A stretch of 64,000 nt of DNA from Bradyrhizobium sp. CCGE-LA001 (GCF_000296215.2 NZ_CP013949.1:3899501-3963500), one strand, 5' to 3'; positions 44,126 through 53,173 are shown, counted from the stretch's first letter. The notes: generated by a model not told the origin, from the sequence alone. A program made the numbers and translations.

Positions 44126-45646
44126 ATGACGATGACGCGTCGGCTTTTCAGAATTCTGGCCGCTCTTGGCCTTGCGGCGGGCCTGAGCGGATTCGCGTTT
44201 CCCGCTTACGCCGAAAAGCGCGTCGCGCTCGTCGTCGGCAACAACGACTACAGGAACGTGCCGAAGCTGCTCAAGGCGGTCAACGACGCCCGCACCATGG
44301 GCGATACGCTCAAGCAGCTCGGCTTCTCGGTGATGGTCGCCGAGAACCAGAGCCAGCAGCAATTCTCCGAGACGCTGCTCGCCTTCGACAAGGCGATCGA
44401 GCCGGGCGACACCGCGTTTTTCTTCTATGCCGGCCACGGATTCGAGATCGCAGGGCAAAACTATCTGCTGCCGACCGACGTGCCGGCGGCGACCGAAGGA
44501 CAGGAAGAGCTGGTGCGCGACGCCTCGATCCTGGCCGACCGTATCGTCGAGCGTCTCCAGAACAAGAAGGCGCGGACCTCGATCCTGGTGTTCGATGCCT
44601 GCCGCAACAATCCGTTCGAGCGCAAGGGCACCCGCGCGGTCGCCGGCGCGGGCGGGCTTGCGCCGATGACGCAACTGCCGGAAGGCGTGTTCTCGGTGTT
44701 CTCCGCGGGACCCCGGCAGACCGCGCTCGATCGCCTGTCCAACGACGATGCCAACCCCAATTCCGTGTTCACGCGCACCTTCGCCAAGGAGCTGCTCAAG
44801 CCCGGCGAGAACCTCGTGCAGGTGGCGCAGCGCACCCGCCGTGCCGTCAGCGAGCTCGCCGACACCGTGAAACACAGGCAGGTGCCCGTCTATTTCGACC
44901 AGATGGTCGACGACGTGTTCCTCAGCGGCCTTGCCAAGGATGCCATCGCGCGTTCCGACGATCCGCCGCCTACGAAGCTTGCGGCGCTGCCGCCGGTCTC
45001 GGTGCCGCAGCTGCCGAAGGAGGAAGCCACCAACGCGCCGATCGCGAGCTTCTCGCGGCACAATGGCGGCTGGAGCGTGGTGTTCTCCTTTGCTGATCCG
45101 ACGCTCGGCATCTCCTGGCGCATGGCCGGCAAGGGCGATTTCCGCGAGACCGGTTTCATCGACACGCTCGATCCGCGCACGCGCAAGCGGATGCCGAATC
45201 CGTCGATCGAGTTGCCGCCGGATGCTTCAGCCGGCACCATAGAGGTCCGCTATGTCGACCAGTCCGGTGATTTGCAAGGGCCGTTCCCGATCAGGTTCGA
45301 TCCTGAGGCCGCGCTGATCCGCGACCAGCGCAAGATCCTCGACATGACCTCGACGAGCTGGCTGTCGTTCCGTGAATTCAACGGCCTGTTGGTCTACTAC
45401 ACCCATCTCGTGTCCTACCGCTGCGCCATCCGCGAAGTGCGCATCGGCATCGACAGCGCCGTGCCCAACCAGGTGCTCAAGATGCCGCCTTGCGACATGC
45501 GTGACCCCAGCGCCGTCAGCGCCGGCATGCCGCTCTACATGAAACTTGCGCCGAGCACGCAGACCGTCTCGGTGGAGCTGACCTATCGCGACGGCAGCGT
45601 GTCCGAGATCAAGAGCTTCCGCAGCGCGAACCGGAGCAATAATTGA
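44126..45646 (+). CDS. Secreted caspase-like (peptidase C14) protein
   Basis: A 506-residue protein. The start is ATG 44126 (MTMTRRLFRILAALGLAAGL); a signal peptide cuts near AYAEKR. A caspase fold follows: KRVALVVGNNDYRNVPKLLK, the catalytic His in FFFYAGHGFEIAGQNYLLP and the catalytic Cys in ILVFDACRNNPFERKGTRAV. VFSAGPRQTALD and NSVFTRTFAKELLKPGENL are usual in rhizobial metacaspase-like proteins. Past residue 290 is a Pro-rich linker and a beta-rich domain of about 190 residues with no name I can give. Both catalytic residues are kept. The target is unknown. Confidence 0.88.
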   Translation: MTMTRRLFRILAALGLAAGLSGFAFPAYAEKRVALVVGNNDYRNVPKLLKAVNDARTMGDTLKQLGFSVMVAENQSQQQFSETLLAFDKAIEPGDTAFFFYAGHGFEIAGQNYLLPTDVPAATEGQEELVRDASILADRIVERLQNKKARTSILVFDACRNNPFERKGTRAVAGAGGLAPMTQLPEGVFSVFSAGPRQTALDRLSNDDANPNSVFTRTFAKELLKPGENLVQVAQRTRRAVSELADTVKHRQVPVYFDQMVDDVFLSGLAKDAIARSDDPPPTKLAALPPVSVPQLPKEEATNAPIASFSRHNGGWSVVFSFADPTLGISWRMAGKGDFRETGFIDTLDPRTRKRMPNPSIELPPDASAGTIEVRYVDQSGDLQGPFPIRFDPEAALIRDQRKILDMTSTSWLSFREFNGLLVYYTHLVSYRCAIREVRIGIDSAVPNQVLKMPPCDMRDPSAVSAGMPLYMKLAPSTQTVSVELTYRDGSVSEIKSFRSANRSNN

Positions 45647-45734
45647 GGGGTTTCGTTGCCGTCTGCAGCGTGAGGAGCGGCAAAGGAACAACTCTTCCTG
45701 ACTTGGATTGTCCACCAAACAAGGGAGACGATCC

Positions 45735-46184
45735 ATGCTTCGCAAATCCATCCTCGTGACGATCGCTTGTGCGGCTCTTTCGACTGCTGCCTTCGCCCAG
45801 GGGGGCGGGGGTGGTGGTGGTGGTGGCGCCGGAGGCGGTGGTGGTGCAGGTGCAGGTGCAGGTGCAGCGGCGGGTGCAGGAACGGGGACCGGGGGCGGCA
45901 GCGGGGGATCCGCGGCCTCATCGGGGGCCGGAATGGGCACGTCGTCCAGCAGCGCCAATTCCGGGCCGTCGGCTCCCTCGGGCATGGGGGTCCATGGCAC
46001 GACGACAGGCGCCAACGTGAACACCAATACCGGGCCGAACAATCCGAATGTCCAAGCGCCAACCGCCGCCGGCAAGTCGCCGTCAGCTGCGCAAGCCGAG
46101 CGAAACATGGGCGTCGGGCGTGCTGCCAATGGGGTGCCGATCGGCAGTCCGGGCTCGGGAACCAGCAACGAGGATCAGAAATAG
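45735..46184 (+). CDS. Secreted Gly/Ala/Ser-rich low-complexity protein
   Basis: A 149-residue protein with a clear signal peptide (MLRKSILVTIACAALSTAAF, cut after FAQ). The mature part starts with an almost pure Gly tract, then Gly-Ala repeats coded partly by four tandem GGTGCA units (45843-45866), then Ser/Asn/Thr-rich sequence with NVNTNTGPNNPNVQAP. ATG 45735 follows AGGGAG. It lies 88 bases after the caspase-like gene, so joint transcription is possible. Function unknown; the tract length may vary between strains. Confidence 0.75.
   Translation: MLRKSILVTIACAALSTAAFAQGGGGGGGGGAGGGGGAGAGAGAAAGAGTGTGGGSGGSAASSGAGMGTSSSSANSGPSAPSGMGVHGTTTGANVNTNTGPNNPNVQAPTAAGKSPSAAQAERNMGVGRAANGVPIGSPGSGTSNEDQK
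45804..45866 (+). repeat. Simple-sequence tract within the Gly-rich gene
   Basis: A GGT/GGC run is followed by four exact tandem copies of GGTGCA (45843-45866). Changes in copy number would keep the frame. Confidence 0.8.
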
Positions 46185-46363
46185 CCGAACGCGATTGTCA
46201 GGGAAGGCCCGCGTGAAGTGGGCCTTGCGTTTGGCGCCGGTTTGCTGATCCCAACCGGCATGATTCACCTGCGCCCTGCGAATTGAGACTGCCTTCGACC
46301 TGAATCGCGCTAGTATCGGCGAGCATCAATCGATCGATACTCTCAGCGCGGATCGCGTCTGCA

Positions 46364-47608
46364 GTGACATCTGACCAACAACCAAGCCGGACCAAAGTCC
46401 GCTGCTGCATCGTCGGCGGTGGGCCGGCCGGCATGATGCTCGGCTATCTCCTGGGCCGCGCCGGCATCGAAGTCGTGGTGCTAGAGAAGCATGCGGATTT
46501 CTTTCGCGACTTCCGCGGCGACACCGTGCATCCCTCTACGCTCGAGGTAATGGACGAGCTCGGCCTGATCGACGGATTCCTGAAGCTGCCGCATCAGCGC
46601 CTGCAGAAGATGGACGGACTGTTCGGCGGCACGCCGGTGCGCATCGCGGATCTCAGCCGGCTCCATACCAAATACCCCTTCATCGCCTTCATGCCGCAAT
46701 GGGATTTCCTGAATTTCCTGCGCGAAGCCGGCCGGCGTTTTGCCTCGCTCGAGGTGATGATGAGCACCGAGGCGGTCGATCTGATCCGCCGCGGCGAGAC
46801 GATCGCCGGTGTGCGGGCGAAGACGCCTGACGGCATCATCGACATCGAGGCTGATCTCACGATTGCCTGTGACGGCCGCCATTCGACCGTGCGCGAGCGC
46901 GCCGGGCTCGCGGTCGAGGAGATCGGCGCGCCCATGGACGTGCTCTGGTTCCGGGCCGGCCGCAGGCCCGGCGAGACCGAGAACGTGTTCGCGCGGGTCG
47001 AGCCCGGCAAGATGATGATCACCTTCGACCGCGGTGATTACTGGCAATGCGCCTATGTCATCGCCAAGGGACAGCATGAGGCTGTGAAGGCGAGGGGACT
47101 TGCCGCTCTGCTCGACGATGTCGTGCGCATGGCGCCGGTCCTTCGATCCGGCATCGCAGAGGTGAAGAGTTTCGACGACATCAAGCTGCTCACGGTCGCG
47201 ATCAACCGCCTGACGCGCTGGACGCGGCCCGGCCTGTTGTGCATCGGCGATGCCGCGCACGCGATGTCGCCGATCGGCGGCGTCGGCGTCAACCTCGCCG
47301 TGCAGGACGCGGTCGCGACCGCGAACCTGCTGGCGGACAAGCTGCAGCGCGGCTGCCCCTCGGAGGACGAGCTCGATGCCGTCAGGCGCCGGCGCGAGTT
47401 TCCGGTGAAGATGACGCAGCGCATGCAGGTCGTCGTGCAGAATAACATCATCAGCGGCGCCTTGCAGAGCGGCGACCGGCCGTTGAAGGTGCCGCTGATC
47501 GTGCGCCTCATCACCGCGCTGCCATGGCTCCAGGGCATTCCGGCGCGCCTGCTTGCGCTCGGCGTGCGGCCCGAGCACGTCCATTCGAAAGCGGCGTCGT
47601 CTTCGTAG
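46364..47608 (+). CDS. FAD-dependent aromatic monooxygenase-like oxidoreductase
   Basis: A 414-residue flavoprotein of the UbiH/PHBH-like family. The FAD dinucleotide-binding motif is CCIVGGGPAGMMLGYLLGRA, the second motif is in LTIACDGRHSTVRERAGL (DG), and the third GD motif is LCIGDAAHAMSPIGGVGVNL. FRDFRGDTVHPSTLEVMDEL is shared with 2-octaprenyl-type and pentachlorophenol-type hydroxylases. A GTG start at 46364 is used. Substrate unknown; no reductase or pathway genes adjoin. Confidence 0.88.
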   Translation: MTSDQQPSRTKVRCCIVGGGPAGMMLGYLLGRAGIEVVVLEKHADFFRDFRGDTVHPSTLEVMDELGLIDGFLKLPHQRLQKMDGLFGGTPVRIADLSRLHTKYPFIAFMPQWDFLNFLREAGRRFASLEVMMSTEAVDLIRRGETIAGVRAKTPDGIIDIEADLTIACDGRHSTVRERAGLAVEEIGAPMDVLWFRAGRRPGETENVFARVEPGKMMITFDRGDYWQCAYVIAKGQHEAVKARGLAALLDDVVRMAPVLRSGIAEVKSFDDIKLLTVAINRLTRWTRPGLLCIGDAAHAMSPIGGVGVNLAVQDAVATANLLADKLQRGCPSEDELDAVRRRREFPVKMTQRMQVVVQNNIISGALQSGDRPLKVPLIVRLITALPWLQGIPARLLALGVRPEHVHSKAASSS

Positions 47609-47786
47609 GGCAAGTCTCGATAGGGATAACGCCGCGTAAAAGCGTCCGCGATGCGTTGCGCTCCTGCAACAGCACCAACCGATTCACGGCACGGGACGTG
47701 CTCATCCGCGGCGTTAACCGTGTTGATTTCAATTTTAGTAAGGGCCGTCTGTGACCGTGCGCCCATCAAAGGACTCGGGGTGTACC

Positions 47787-48554
47787 ATGCGTAACAAATT
47801 GATTGCCGCCTTCGCCTGCACGACCGCTCTGGTTTCGACCGGCGCTGCTTCCGCCGCCGATCTCGGTGCGCGCTACACGAAGGCACCTGCCTATGTCGAG
47901 CCGCTGTTCAACTGGACCGGTTTTTACGTCGGCGGCCATATCGGTGGCGCATGGACCAACGAGCAGTTCATCAACAACGGCAACAGCGGCGGCTTCGGTG
48001 ATCTGCTTCCGGGCGAGGGTTATCGTCAGCGCAACTCCGGCATCTTGGGCGGCGCGCAGATCGGCTACAACTGGCAGGCCAACAATTACGTGTTCGGTGT
48101 GGAAGGCACGATCTCCGGCCTCGACAACAAGGGCTCGTTCCTGAACACCGCGTTCGGTGCCGGTGACGACGTGTTCTCCTGGCGCGCCAATGTCCTTGCG
48201 ACCGTCGTCGGCCGCGCCGGCTTCGCGGTTCAGAACAACCTGTTCTACGTCAAGGGCGGCTACGCCGGCGTGAACAACCGTCTCTCCGTCAGCGATACGG
48301 TCGGCCCGGCGACGGGCTCGGGCGGTCAGACCCATTGGGCCAACGGCTGGACCGTCGGCGCCGGCTGGGAGTACGGCATCACTCGCAACTGGATCGTCGG
48401 ACTCGAATACAATTACGCGGCCTTCGCCAGCCAGACCTATCAGCTTGGCGGCACCACGACCAACTACACGTTCGATGCCAAGCCGCGCGATCTTCAGTGG
48501 GCGGTCGTGCGCGCGAGCTACAAGTTCGACGCGCCGACTATCGGCCGCTACTGA
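47787..48554 (+). CDS. Outer-membrane beta-barrel protein (Omp25/Omp31-like)
   Basis: A 255-residue protein. A signal peptide (MRNKLIAAFACTTALVSTGA) is followed by the rhizobial SAADL start, then PLFNWTGFYVGGHIGGAWTN, GILGGAQIGYNWQANNYVFG and YGITRNWIVGLEYNYAAFAS; the last residues form a beta strand for outer-membrane insertion. It belongs to the eight-stranded porin-family barrels abundant in Bradyrhizobium. A strong terminator follows. Confidence 0.92.
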   Translation: MRNKLIAAFACTTALVSTGAASAADLGARYTKAPAYVEPLFNWTGFYVGGHIGGAWTNEQFINNGNSGGFGDLLPGEGYRQRNSGILGGAQIGYNWQANNYVFGVEGTISGLDNKGSFLNTAFGAGDDVFSWRANVLATVVGRAGFAVQNNLFYVKGGYAGVNNRLSVSDTVGPATGSGGQTHWANGWTVGAGWEYGITRNWIVGLEYNYAAFASQTYQLGGTTTNYTFDAKPRDLQWAVVRASYKFDAPTIGRY

Positions 48555-48602
48555 GCGATCAACGAGCGACCAAGCATCTAAAAAACCGTCACTGCCAAAT
48601 TC

Positions 48603-48634
48603 GAAGCCCCGGCTTCCACCGGGGCTTCTTTTTT
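48603..48634 (+). terminator. Rho-independent terminator
   Basis: GAAGCCCCGG, loop CTTCCA, CCGGGGCTTC, followed by a T run to 48634. It ends the outer-membrane protein gene, 49 bases after its stop. Confidence 0.9.
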
Positions 48635-48663
48635 GCGTGCGGTCTCGTGGTGCGGATCCGGCC

Positions 48664-49434
48664 TCAGGCCATCACCGAGAAGCCGCCATCGACGGGGATC
48701 GCGGTGCCCGTGACGAAGTTCGAGGCGGGCGAGGCGAGGAACACGGCGATTCCGGCGAAGTCGTCGATGTGGCCCCAGCGTCCCGCGGGCGTACGCGCCA
48801 GCACGCGCTCGTGCAGCCCTGACACCTGCTGCCGCGCGCCGCGGGTGAGATCGGTGTCGATCCAGCCCGGCAGGATGGCGTTGACCTGAATGTTGTCGGG
48901 CGCCCAGGCGTTGGCGCAGGCGCGCGTGTACTGCACGATGCCGCCCTTGCTCGCGGCATAGGCCGTCGCGAAGCTCGCGCCGAAGATCGACATCATCGAG
49001 CCGATATTGATCACCTTGCCGTTGCCCGACGCCTTCAGCGCCGGATAGGCCAGCTTGGAGCACACGAAGGCGCTGGTGAGGTTGGTGTCGATCACCTTGT
49101 TCCACTCGTCGAGCTCGAGCTCGTGCGGGGGCTTGCGGATGCTCATGCCGGCATTGTTGATGAGGATGTCGATGCGGCCGAGATCGCTCACGACGCGGTC
49201 GATCATGGCTGCGACGGCGGCCTTGTCGGTGACGTCGGTGGTGATGGCGATAGCCTTCACCCCGCGCTGCTTGAGATCGGCGATGGCGGCGGCGGACTTG
49301 CTCTCGTTGCGTCCGACCACGGCGATGTCGGCGCCCGCGTCGGCAAGGCCGCGGGCCATGCCGAGTCCAATGCCGCCATTGCCTCCCGTGACGATCGCGA
49401 CTTTGCCGCGAAGATCGAACCGGCTGGATGTCAT
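48664..49434 (-). CDS. Short-chain dehydrogenase/reductase
   Basis: A 256-residue classical SDR. Cofactor motif KVAIVTGGNGGIGLGMARGL (TGxxxGxG), structural NNAGMS, catalytic Ser in NIGSMMSIFG and YxxxK in TAYAASKGGIVQYTRACAN are all present, with INAILPGWIDTDL and the end ITGTAIPVDGG-like. Substrate not predictable. A 61-residue membrane-protein gene lies just upstream on the same strand. Confidence 0.9.
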   Translation of the reverse strand: MTSSRFDLRGKVAIVTGGNGGIGLGMARGLADAGADIAVVGRNESKSAAAIADLKQRGVKAIAITTDVTDKAAVAAMIDRVVSDLGRIDILINNAGMSIRKPPHELELDEWNKVIDTNLTSAFVCSKLAYPALKASGNGKVINIGSMMSIFGASFATAYAASKGGIVQYTRACANAWAPDNIQVNAILPGWIDTDLTRGARQQVSGLHERVLARTPAGRWGHIDDFAGIAVFLASPASNFVTGTAIPVDGGFSVMA

Positions 49435-49455
49435 GCTTCTATTCCCTGGTTTCTT

Positions 49456-49641
49456 CTATTGGTTGCTTTGCCAGATCAGCACCAGCCCGAAGCCTGCCAT
49501 GGCTGCGCCATAGCCGGCCCATTGCAGCTGGTTGACCATGAAGCTTGATCGCGGCCACGGCACAGTGCCCGTGCCCTGTCCGATCCAGAGCAGTCCGACG
49601 GCAGTCGCAAGCAGGCCTGCCACAAGCAGAAATCTGCGCAT
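49456..49641 (-). CDS. Small two-helix membrane protein
   Basis: A 61-residue protein: MRRFLLVAGLLATAVGLLWI, GQGTGTVPWPRSSFMVNQLQ, WAGYGAAMAGFGLVLIWQ. Two hydrophobic helices flank a Pro/Trp loop. GGAGG at 49648-49652 is well placed for the start. It lies 21 bases before the SDR start and is likely co-transcribed. I believe it occurs widely in Bradyrhizobium; function unknown. Confidence 0.75.
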   Translation of the reverse strand: MRRFLLVAGLLATAVGLLWIGQGTGTVPWPRSSFMVNQLQWAGYGAAMAGFGLVLIWQSNQ

Positions 49642-49820
49642 GCATTCCTCCCATCGGCCGGCTTCTGTCGCGACGCGGCATCAACGACTGCGGCGGATCC
49701 GCGAAAACCTAGCAGCACAGTAACCGTAGGTGCCGTTCGGACACAATGGCGGCGCGCCGGCTCAGGGAGTCAGCGGGGAGGGATTGTGCCTGTTCGGGAG
49801 CTCCGCTAGCTCCCATAACG

Positions 49821-49846
49821 AAAAAGCCCCGGCGATGCCGGGGCTT
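49821..49846 (-). terminator. Rho-independent terminator
   Basis: On the reverse strand AAAGCCCCGGC, loop ATC, GCCGGGGCTTTTT forms a strong hairpin with a T run, 24 bases after the stop of the outer-membrane protein gene. Confidence 0.9.
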
Positions 49847-49869
49847 TGACGCTTGATCTTCAGATCAGA

Positions 49870-50652
49870 TCAGTACTTCGCGACGACCGGACCGGTCCAG
49901 TTGAAGCGGTAGACCAGCGAGGTCGAGATCGTCTGGTTCCAATGGTTGGTGCGGATGCTGTTGCCGGTCGGAATGTTGCCGACATCAAACAGCTCGTCGC
50001 GGGTGGTGGCGTTGTAGAAAGCCGAACGATACTCGGTCTTCATGAACCAGCCGGGCGAGCTGATGCCGAAGAAGTTCAGGCTGTTCTCGACGCCGCCGCC
50101 GATGAACCAGCCATGACGATCATAGCCGTCGAGATGGACACCAGCGGGAACGCCGGCCAGGTCCGTGAAGTTGGTGCGACCGAAGTGGGCGCCGGAGTAA
50201 CCGCCGTTGACGTAGGTGAGGACGTTCGGGGCGGCGAGCCAGCCGAGGCGGATACCAGCAGCCCAAGAGGTTTCCAGCTTCTGGTTGCCAGTCAGGCCGA
50301 AGATCGGATCCTGCACGGTGCCGCGGATGCTGCCGAACTGGCCGTCGGCGAACACACCGGCAACCCAGGTGCCGCTGAACTGCCAGTCGTAACCGGCGCC
50401 GACCGTGCCGAACCAGCCGGAGCCGCCCTGGCGCTGGTCGATCGTCAGCGGGATCGCGCCGACCGTGGTCTGCACGTGCTGATCCTGGTTCGAGAGGCCG
50501 CCGCCGCCACCGCCGAAGATGTAGAAGCCGGTCCAGTTGGCGACCGGCGCGGGCGCCGGGGCCTTCACGTAGGGGCGGGCGCCAAGGTCAGCGGCCGAGG
50601 CCGAACCGGTCATCGCCGCAACGGCGGTCAGAGCGAGCAAAGTCTTCTTCAT
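49870..50652 (-). CDS. Outer-membrane beta-barrel protein (Omp25-like)
   Basis: A 260-residue protein starting MKKTLLALTAVAAMTGSASA at 50652, with the signal cleavage before ADLGARPYVKAP. The barrel includes VANWTGFYIFGGGGGGLSNQ, GGSGWFGTVGAGYDWQFSGT, WFIGGGVENSLNFFGI and the C-terminal strand TSLVYRFNWTGPVVAKY. This is the second Omp25/31-like gene in the window and is only a distant relative of the one at 47787. A strong terminator follows. Confidence 0.92.
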   Translation of the reverse strand: MKKTLLALTAVAAMTGSASAADLGARPYVKAPAPAPVANWTGFYIFGGGGGGLSNQDQHVQTTVGAIPLTIDQRQGGSGWFGTVGAGYDWQFSGTWVAGVFADGQFGSIRGTVQDPIFGLTGNQKLETSWAAGIRLGWLAAPNVLTYVNGGYSGAHFGRTNFTDLAGVPAGVHLDGYDRHGWFIGGGVENSLNFFGISSPGWFMKTEYRSAFYNATTRDELFDVGNIPTGNSIRTNHWNQTISTSLVYRFNWTGPVVAKY

Positions 50653-50835
50653 GTCAAAATCCCCAACCTTGGTCTGTCGTAGCAGCGCGAGCGCACTGAA
50701 GTTCGTTTCATCTGATGTCCGGACTATAGCCGGTTCTCGCCGAAATGCTGTTGCAGGGCAGGCACAGTCGCCGGAAAACGCCGGTATGCGGGGATTGGGG
50801 TCGCTGCCGTGCAAATCAAAAATAGCTAAGATATT

Positions 50836-50985
50836 TCAACCTGTTGTTGGCTTTATCGCGAAGGTTGTTTTTGGTAACTTCTCATTAGCAAATTCGGCTT
50901 TGTCCGAAATGGAGGCAATCCTGCCTCAGCCGTGCCCCTCCTTTTGCCTCGTGAGTCGCTGGCCGAGTCGCCGTGTTACGGCGGG
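50836..50985 (-). pseudogene. Degenerate duplicate of the parE 3' end
   Basis: Bases 50888-50916 match 51150-51178 inside parE at 26 of 29 positions in the same orientation. On the reverse strand this part reads ASISDKAEFANEKL, against AFISDKAEFASEEL in ParE. Two of the three differences are synonymous third positions. Weaker similarity runs on both sides, with small gaps (GGGCAC-GGCTGAGGC against the ParE codons for GTKAEA). There is no start and an in-frame TGA upstream, so it is not coding. Probably a relic of a partial tandem duplication. Confidence 0.65.
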
Positions 50986-51056
50986 AATCAATGACATGCG
51001 GGCCGATGCATTGGCAGGATCACCGCGCCAGGTCGCCCCGTGCCCGCAAATGAAGA

Positions 51057-51080
51057 AGCCCCGGCGGTGAGGCCGGGGCT
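51057..51080 (-). terminator. Hairpin downstream of parE
   Basis: On the reverse strand AGCCCCGGC pairs with GCCGGGGCT, followed by TCTTCATTT, a weak T run. Likely terminator of parE. Confidence 0.6.
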
Positions 51081-51124
51081 CTTGATGACGCGCGGCTGCG
51101 TGCACGCGTCAAAGGTCTGGCAGG

Positions 51125-53173
51125 TCAGACGTCCAGCAGCTCCTCGCTGGCAAATTCGGCCTTGTCCGAGATGAAGGCGAACCGAGCCTCGGCCTTGGTG
51201 CCCATCAGGCGCTCCACCGAATCCGCGGTGGTGTCACGATCGTCGGCGAGCAGCACCACCTTGAGCAGCGTCCGCTTGCTCGGATCCATGGTGGTTTCCT
51301 TGAGCTGGGCCGGCATCATCTCGCCGAGGCCTTTGAAGCGGTTTACCTCGACCTTGGCGTTGGCGTTGAACGCGCTCTTGATCAGCTCTTCCTTGTGGTT
51401 GTCGTCGCGCGCGTAGACTGATTTGGTGCCGTGCGTGAGCTTGTAGAGCGGGGGCACCGCGAGGAAGAGGTGGCCCTCGTCGATCAGCCGCGGCATCTGC
51501 CGGTAGAAGAAGGTGATCAGGAGCGAGGCGATGTGAGCGCCGTCGACGTCGGCGTCCGTCATGATGATGATGCGCTGATAGCGCAGATCCTCTTCGCGAT
51601 AATGCGCGAGCGTGCCGCAGCCGATCGCCTGCACGAGATCGGAGAGCTGGGCATTCGCCGTCAGCTTGTCCTTGCCGGCGGAGGCGACGTTGAGAATCTT
51701 GCCGCGCAGCGGCAGCACGGCCTGGGTCTTGCGGTCGCGCGCCTGCTTGGCGCTGCCGCCGGCCGAGTCGCCCTCGACGATGAAGAGCTCGGAGCCTTCC
51801 GTGCCCGCGTCGGTGCAATCGGCGAGCTTGCCGGGCAGGCGCAACTTCTTGCCCGCGGTTTTCCGCGCGGTCTCTTTTTCCTGGCGGCGGCGCAGCCGCT
51901 CCTCGGCGCGGTCGATCACGAAATCGAGCAGCCGGTTGGCCATGTTCGGATTGCCCGAGAGCCAATGGTCGAACGGATCCTTCATCGCCTGCTCGACGAT
52001 GCGCTGCGCTTCGGCGGTCGCGAGACGATCCTTGGTCTGGCCCTGGAATTCAGGCTCGCGCACGAACACCGAGAGCATGACGGCCGCGCCCACCATCACG
52101 TCCTCGGAGGTGACGGAAGCTGCGCGCTTGCCCTGGCCGACGCGCTCGGCGTGATCCTTGAGGCCGCGCAGCAGCGCGCTACGCAAGCCGGATTCGTGCG
52201 TGCCGCCGTCGGGCGTCGGCACGGTGTTGGTGTAGGACGACAGGAAGCCGTCGGCATCCGCGGTCCAGGCCACTGCCCATTCGCAGGCGCCGTGCGCGCC
52301 GTTGCGCCCCGACTTGCCCGAGAAGATGTCGGGATGCACCAGCGTGTCGGCATGGATCGCCGCGGCGAGATAGTCCTTGAGGCCGCCGGGGAAGTGGAAC
52401 GTCGCCTCCGCCGGCACGTCCTCGACGCCCTTGAGCAGCTCGGGCGCGCAATTCCAGCGGATCTCGACGCCGCCGAACAGATAGGCCTTCGAACGCGTCA
52501 TTTTGAACAGGCGCTGCGGCTTGAACGCGGCCTTGGCGCCGAAGATGTCGGTGTCGGGCTTGAAGCGCACGCGCGTGCCGCGGCGGTTGTTGACCTTGCC
52601 GAGATCCTCGAGCTTGCCCTTGGGATGGCCGCGCTCGAAGATCATCCGATGCAGCTTCTGGCCGCGCGCGACCTCGACCTCGAGACGCGAGGAGAGGGCG
52701 TTCACCACGGAGATGCCGACGCCGTGCAGGCCGCCCGAGGTCTCGTAGACCTTGCTGTCGAACTTGCCGCCCGAATGCAGCGTGCACATGATGACTTCGA
52801 GCGCCGACTTCTTCGGGAATTTCGGATGCGGATCGATCGGGATGCCGCGGCCGTTGTCGGTCACGGTGAGAAATCCGTCCGCGCTGAGTTCGACGCCGAT
52901 GAAGGTCGCGTGCCCGGCCAGCGCCTCGTCCATGGAGTTGTCGATGACCTCGGCGAAGAGGTGATGCAGCGCCTTCTCGTCGGTGCCGCCGATATACATG
53001 CCGGGCCGGCGCCGCACCGGTTCCAGGCCTTCGAGCACCTCGATGTCGGCCGCCGTGTAGTCGGCTTCTCCGCCGCTTCCACGCGCGGCCGTCTTGGCGG
53101 CAGGCGCGCGGGACTTCGGCTCGTCGGCGCCGAACAGGTCGTCTTTCGCTTTGGTTTTCAACTGCTTGGACAT
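51125..53173 (-). CDS. parE: DNA topoisomerase IV subunit B
   Basis: The 682-residue ATPase subunit of topoisomerase IV, which decatenates daughter chromosomes with ParC. GHKL motifs: LEGLEPVRRRPGMYIGGTDE, VIDNSMDEALAGHATF, TDNGRGIPIDPHPKFPKKS and GGLHGVGISVVNALS. The TOPRIM site shows LFIVEGDSAGGSAKQARDR and IMTDADVDGAHI. The direct TDE after MYIGG and the length below 700 favour ParE over GyrB. A basic, Ala-rich 30-residue N-terminus precedes the domain. It is divergent from a dedA gene. Confidence 0.93.
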   Translation of the reverse strand: MSKQLKTKAKDDLFGADEPKSRAPAAKTAARGSGGEADYTAADIEVLEGLEPVRRRPGMYIGGTDEKALHHLFAEVIDNSMDEALAGHATFIGVELSADGFLTVTDNGRGIPIDPHPKFPKKSALEVIMCTLHSGGKFDSKVYETSGGLHGVGISVVNALSSRLEVEVARGQKLHRMIFERGHPKGKLEDLGKVNNRRGTRVRFKPDTDIFGAKAAFKPQRLFKMTRSKAYLFGGVEIRWNCAPELLKGVEDVPAEATFHFPGGLKDYLAAAIHADTLVHPDIFSGKSGRNGAHGACEWAVAWTADADGFLSSYTNTVPTPDGGTHESGLRSALLRGLKDHAERVGQGKRAASVTSEDVMVGAAVMLSVFVREPEFQGQTKDRLATAEAQRIVEQAMKDPFDHWLSGNPNMANRLLDFVIDRAEERLRRRQEKETARKTAGKKLRLPGKLADCTDAGTEGSELFIVEGDSAGGSAKQARDRKTQAVLPLRGKILNVASAGKDKLTANAQLSDLVQAIGCGTLAHYREEDLRYQRIIIMTDADVDGAHIASLLITFFYRQMPRLIDEGHLFLAVPPLYKLTHGTKSVYARDDNHKEELIKSAFNANAKVEVNRFKGLGEMMPAQLKETTMDPSKRTLLKVVLLADDRDTTADSVERLMGTKAEARFAFISDKAEFASEELLDV

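Larger units (their letters stand above)
50653..51124. other. Intergenic region with parE 3'-end relic
   Basis: The 472 bases contain the promoter of the outer-membrane protein gene (AT-rich near 50700-50830), a degenerate copy of the end of parE (50836-50985) and a hairpin just after parE (51057-51080). No intact gene is seen. Confidence 0.6.
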
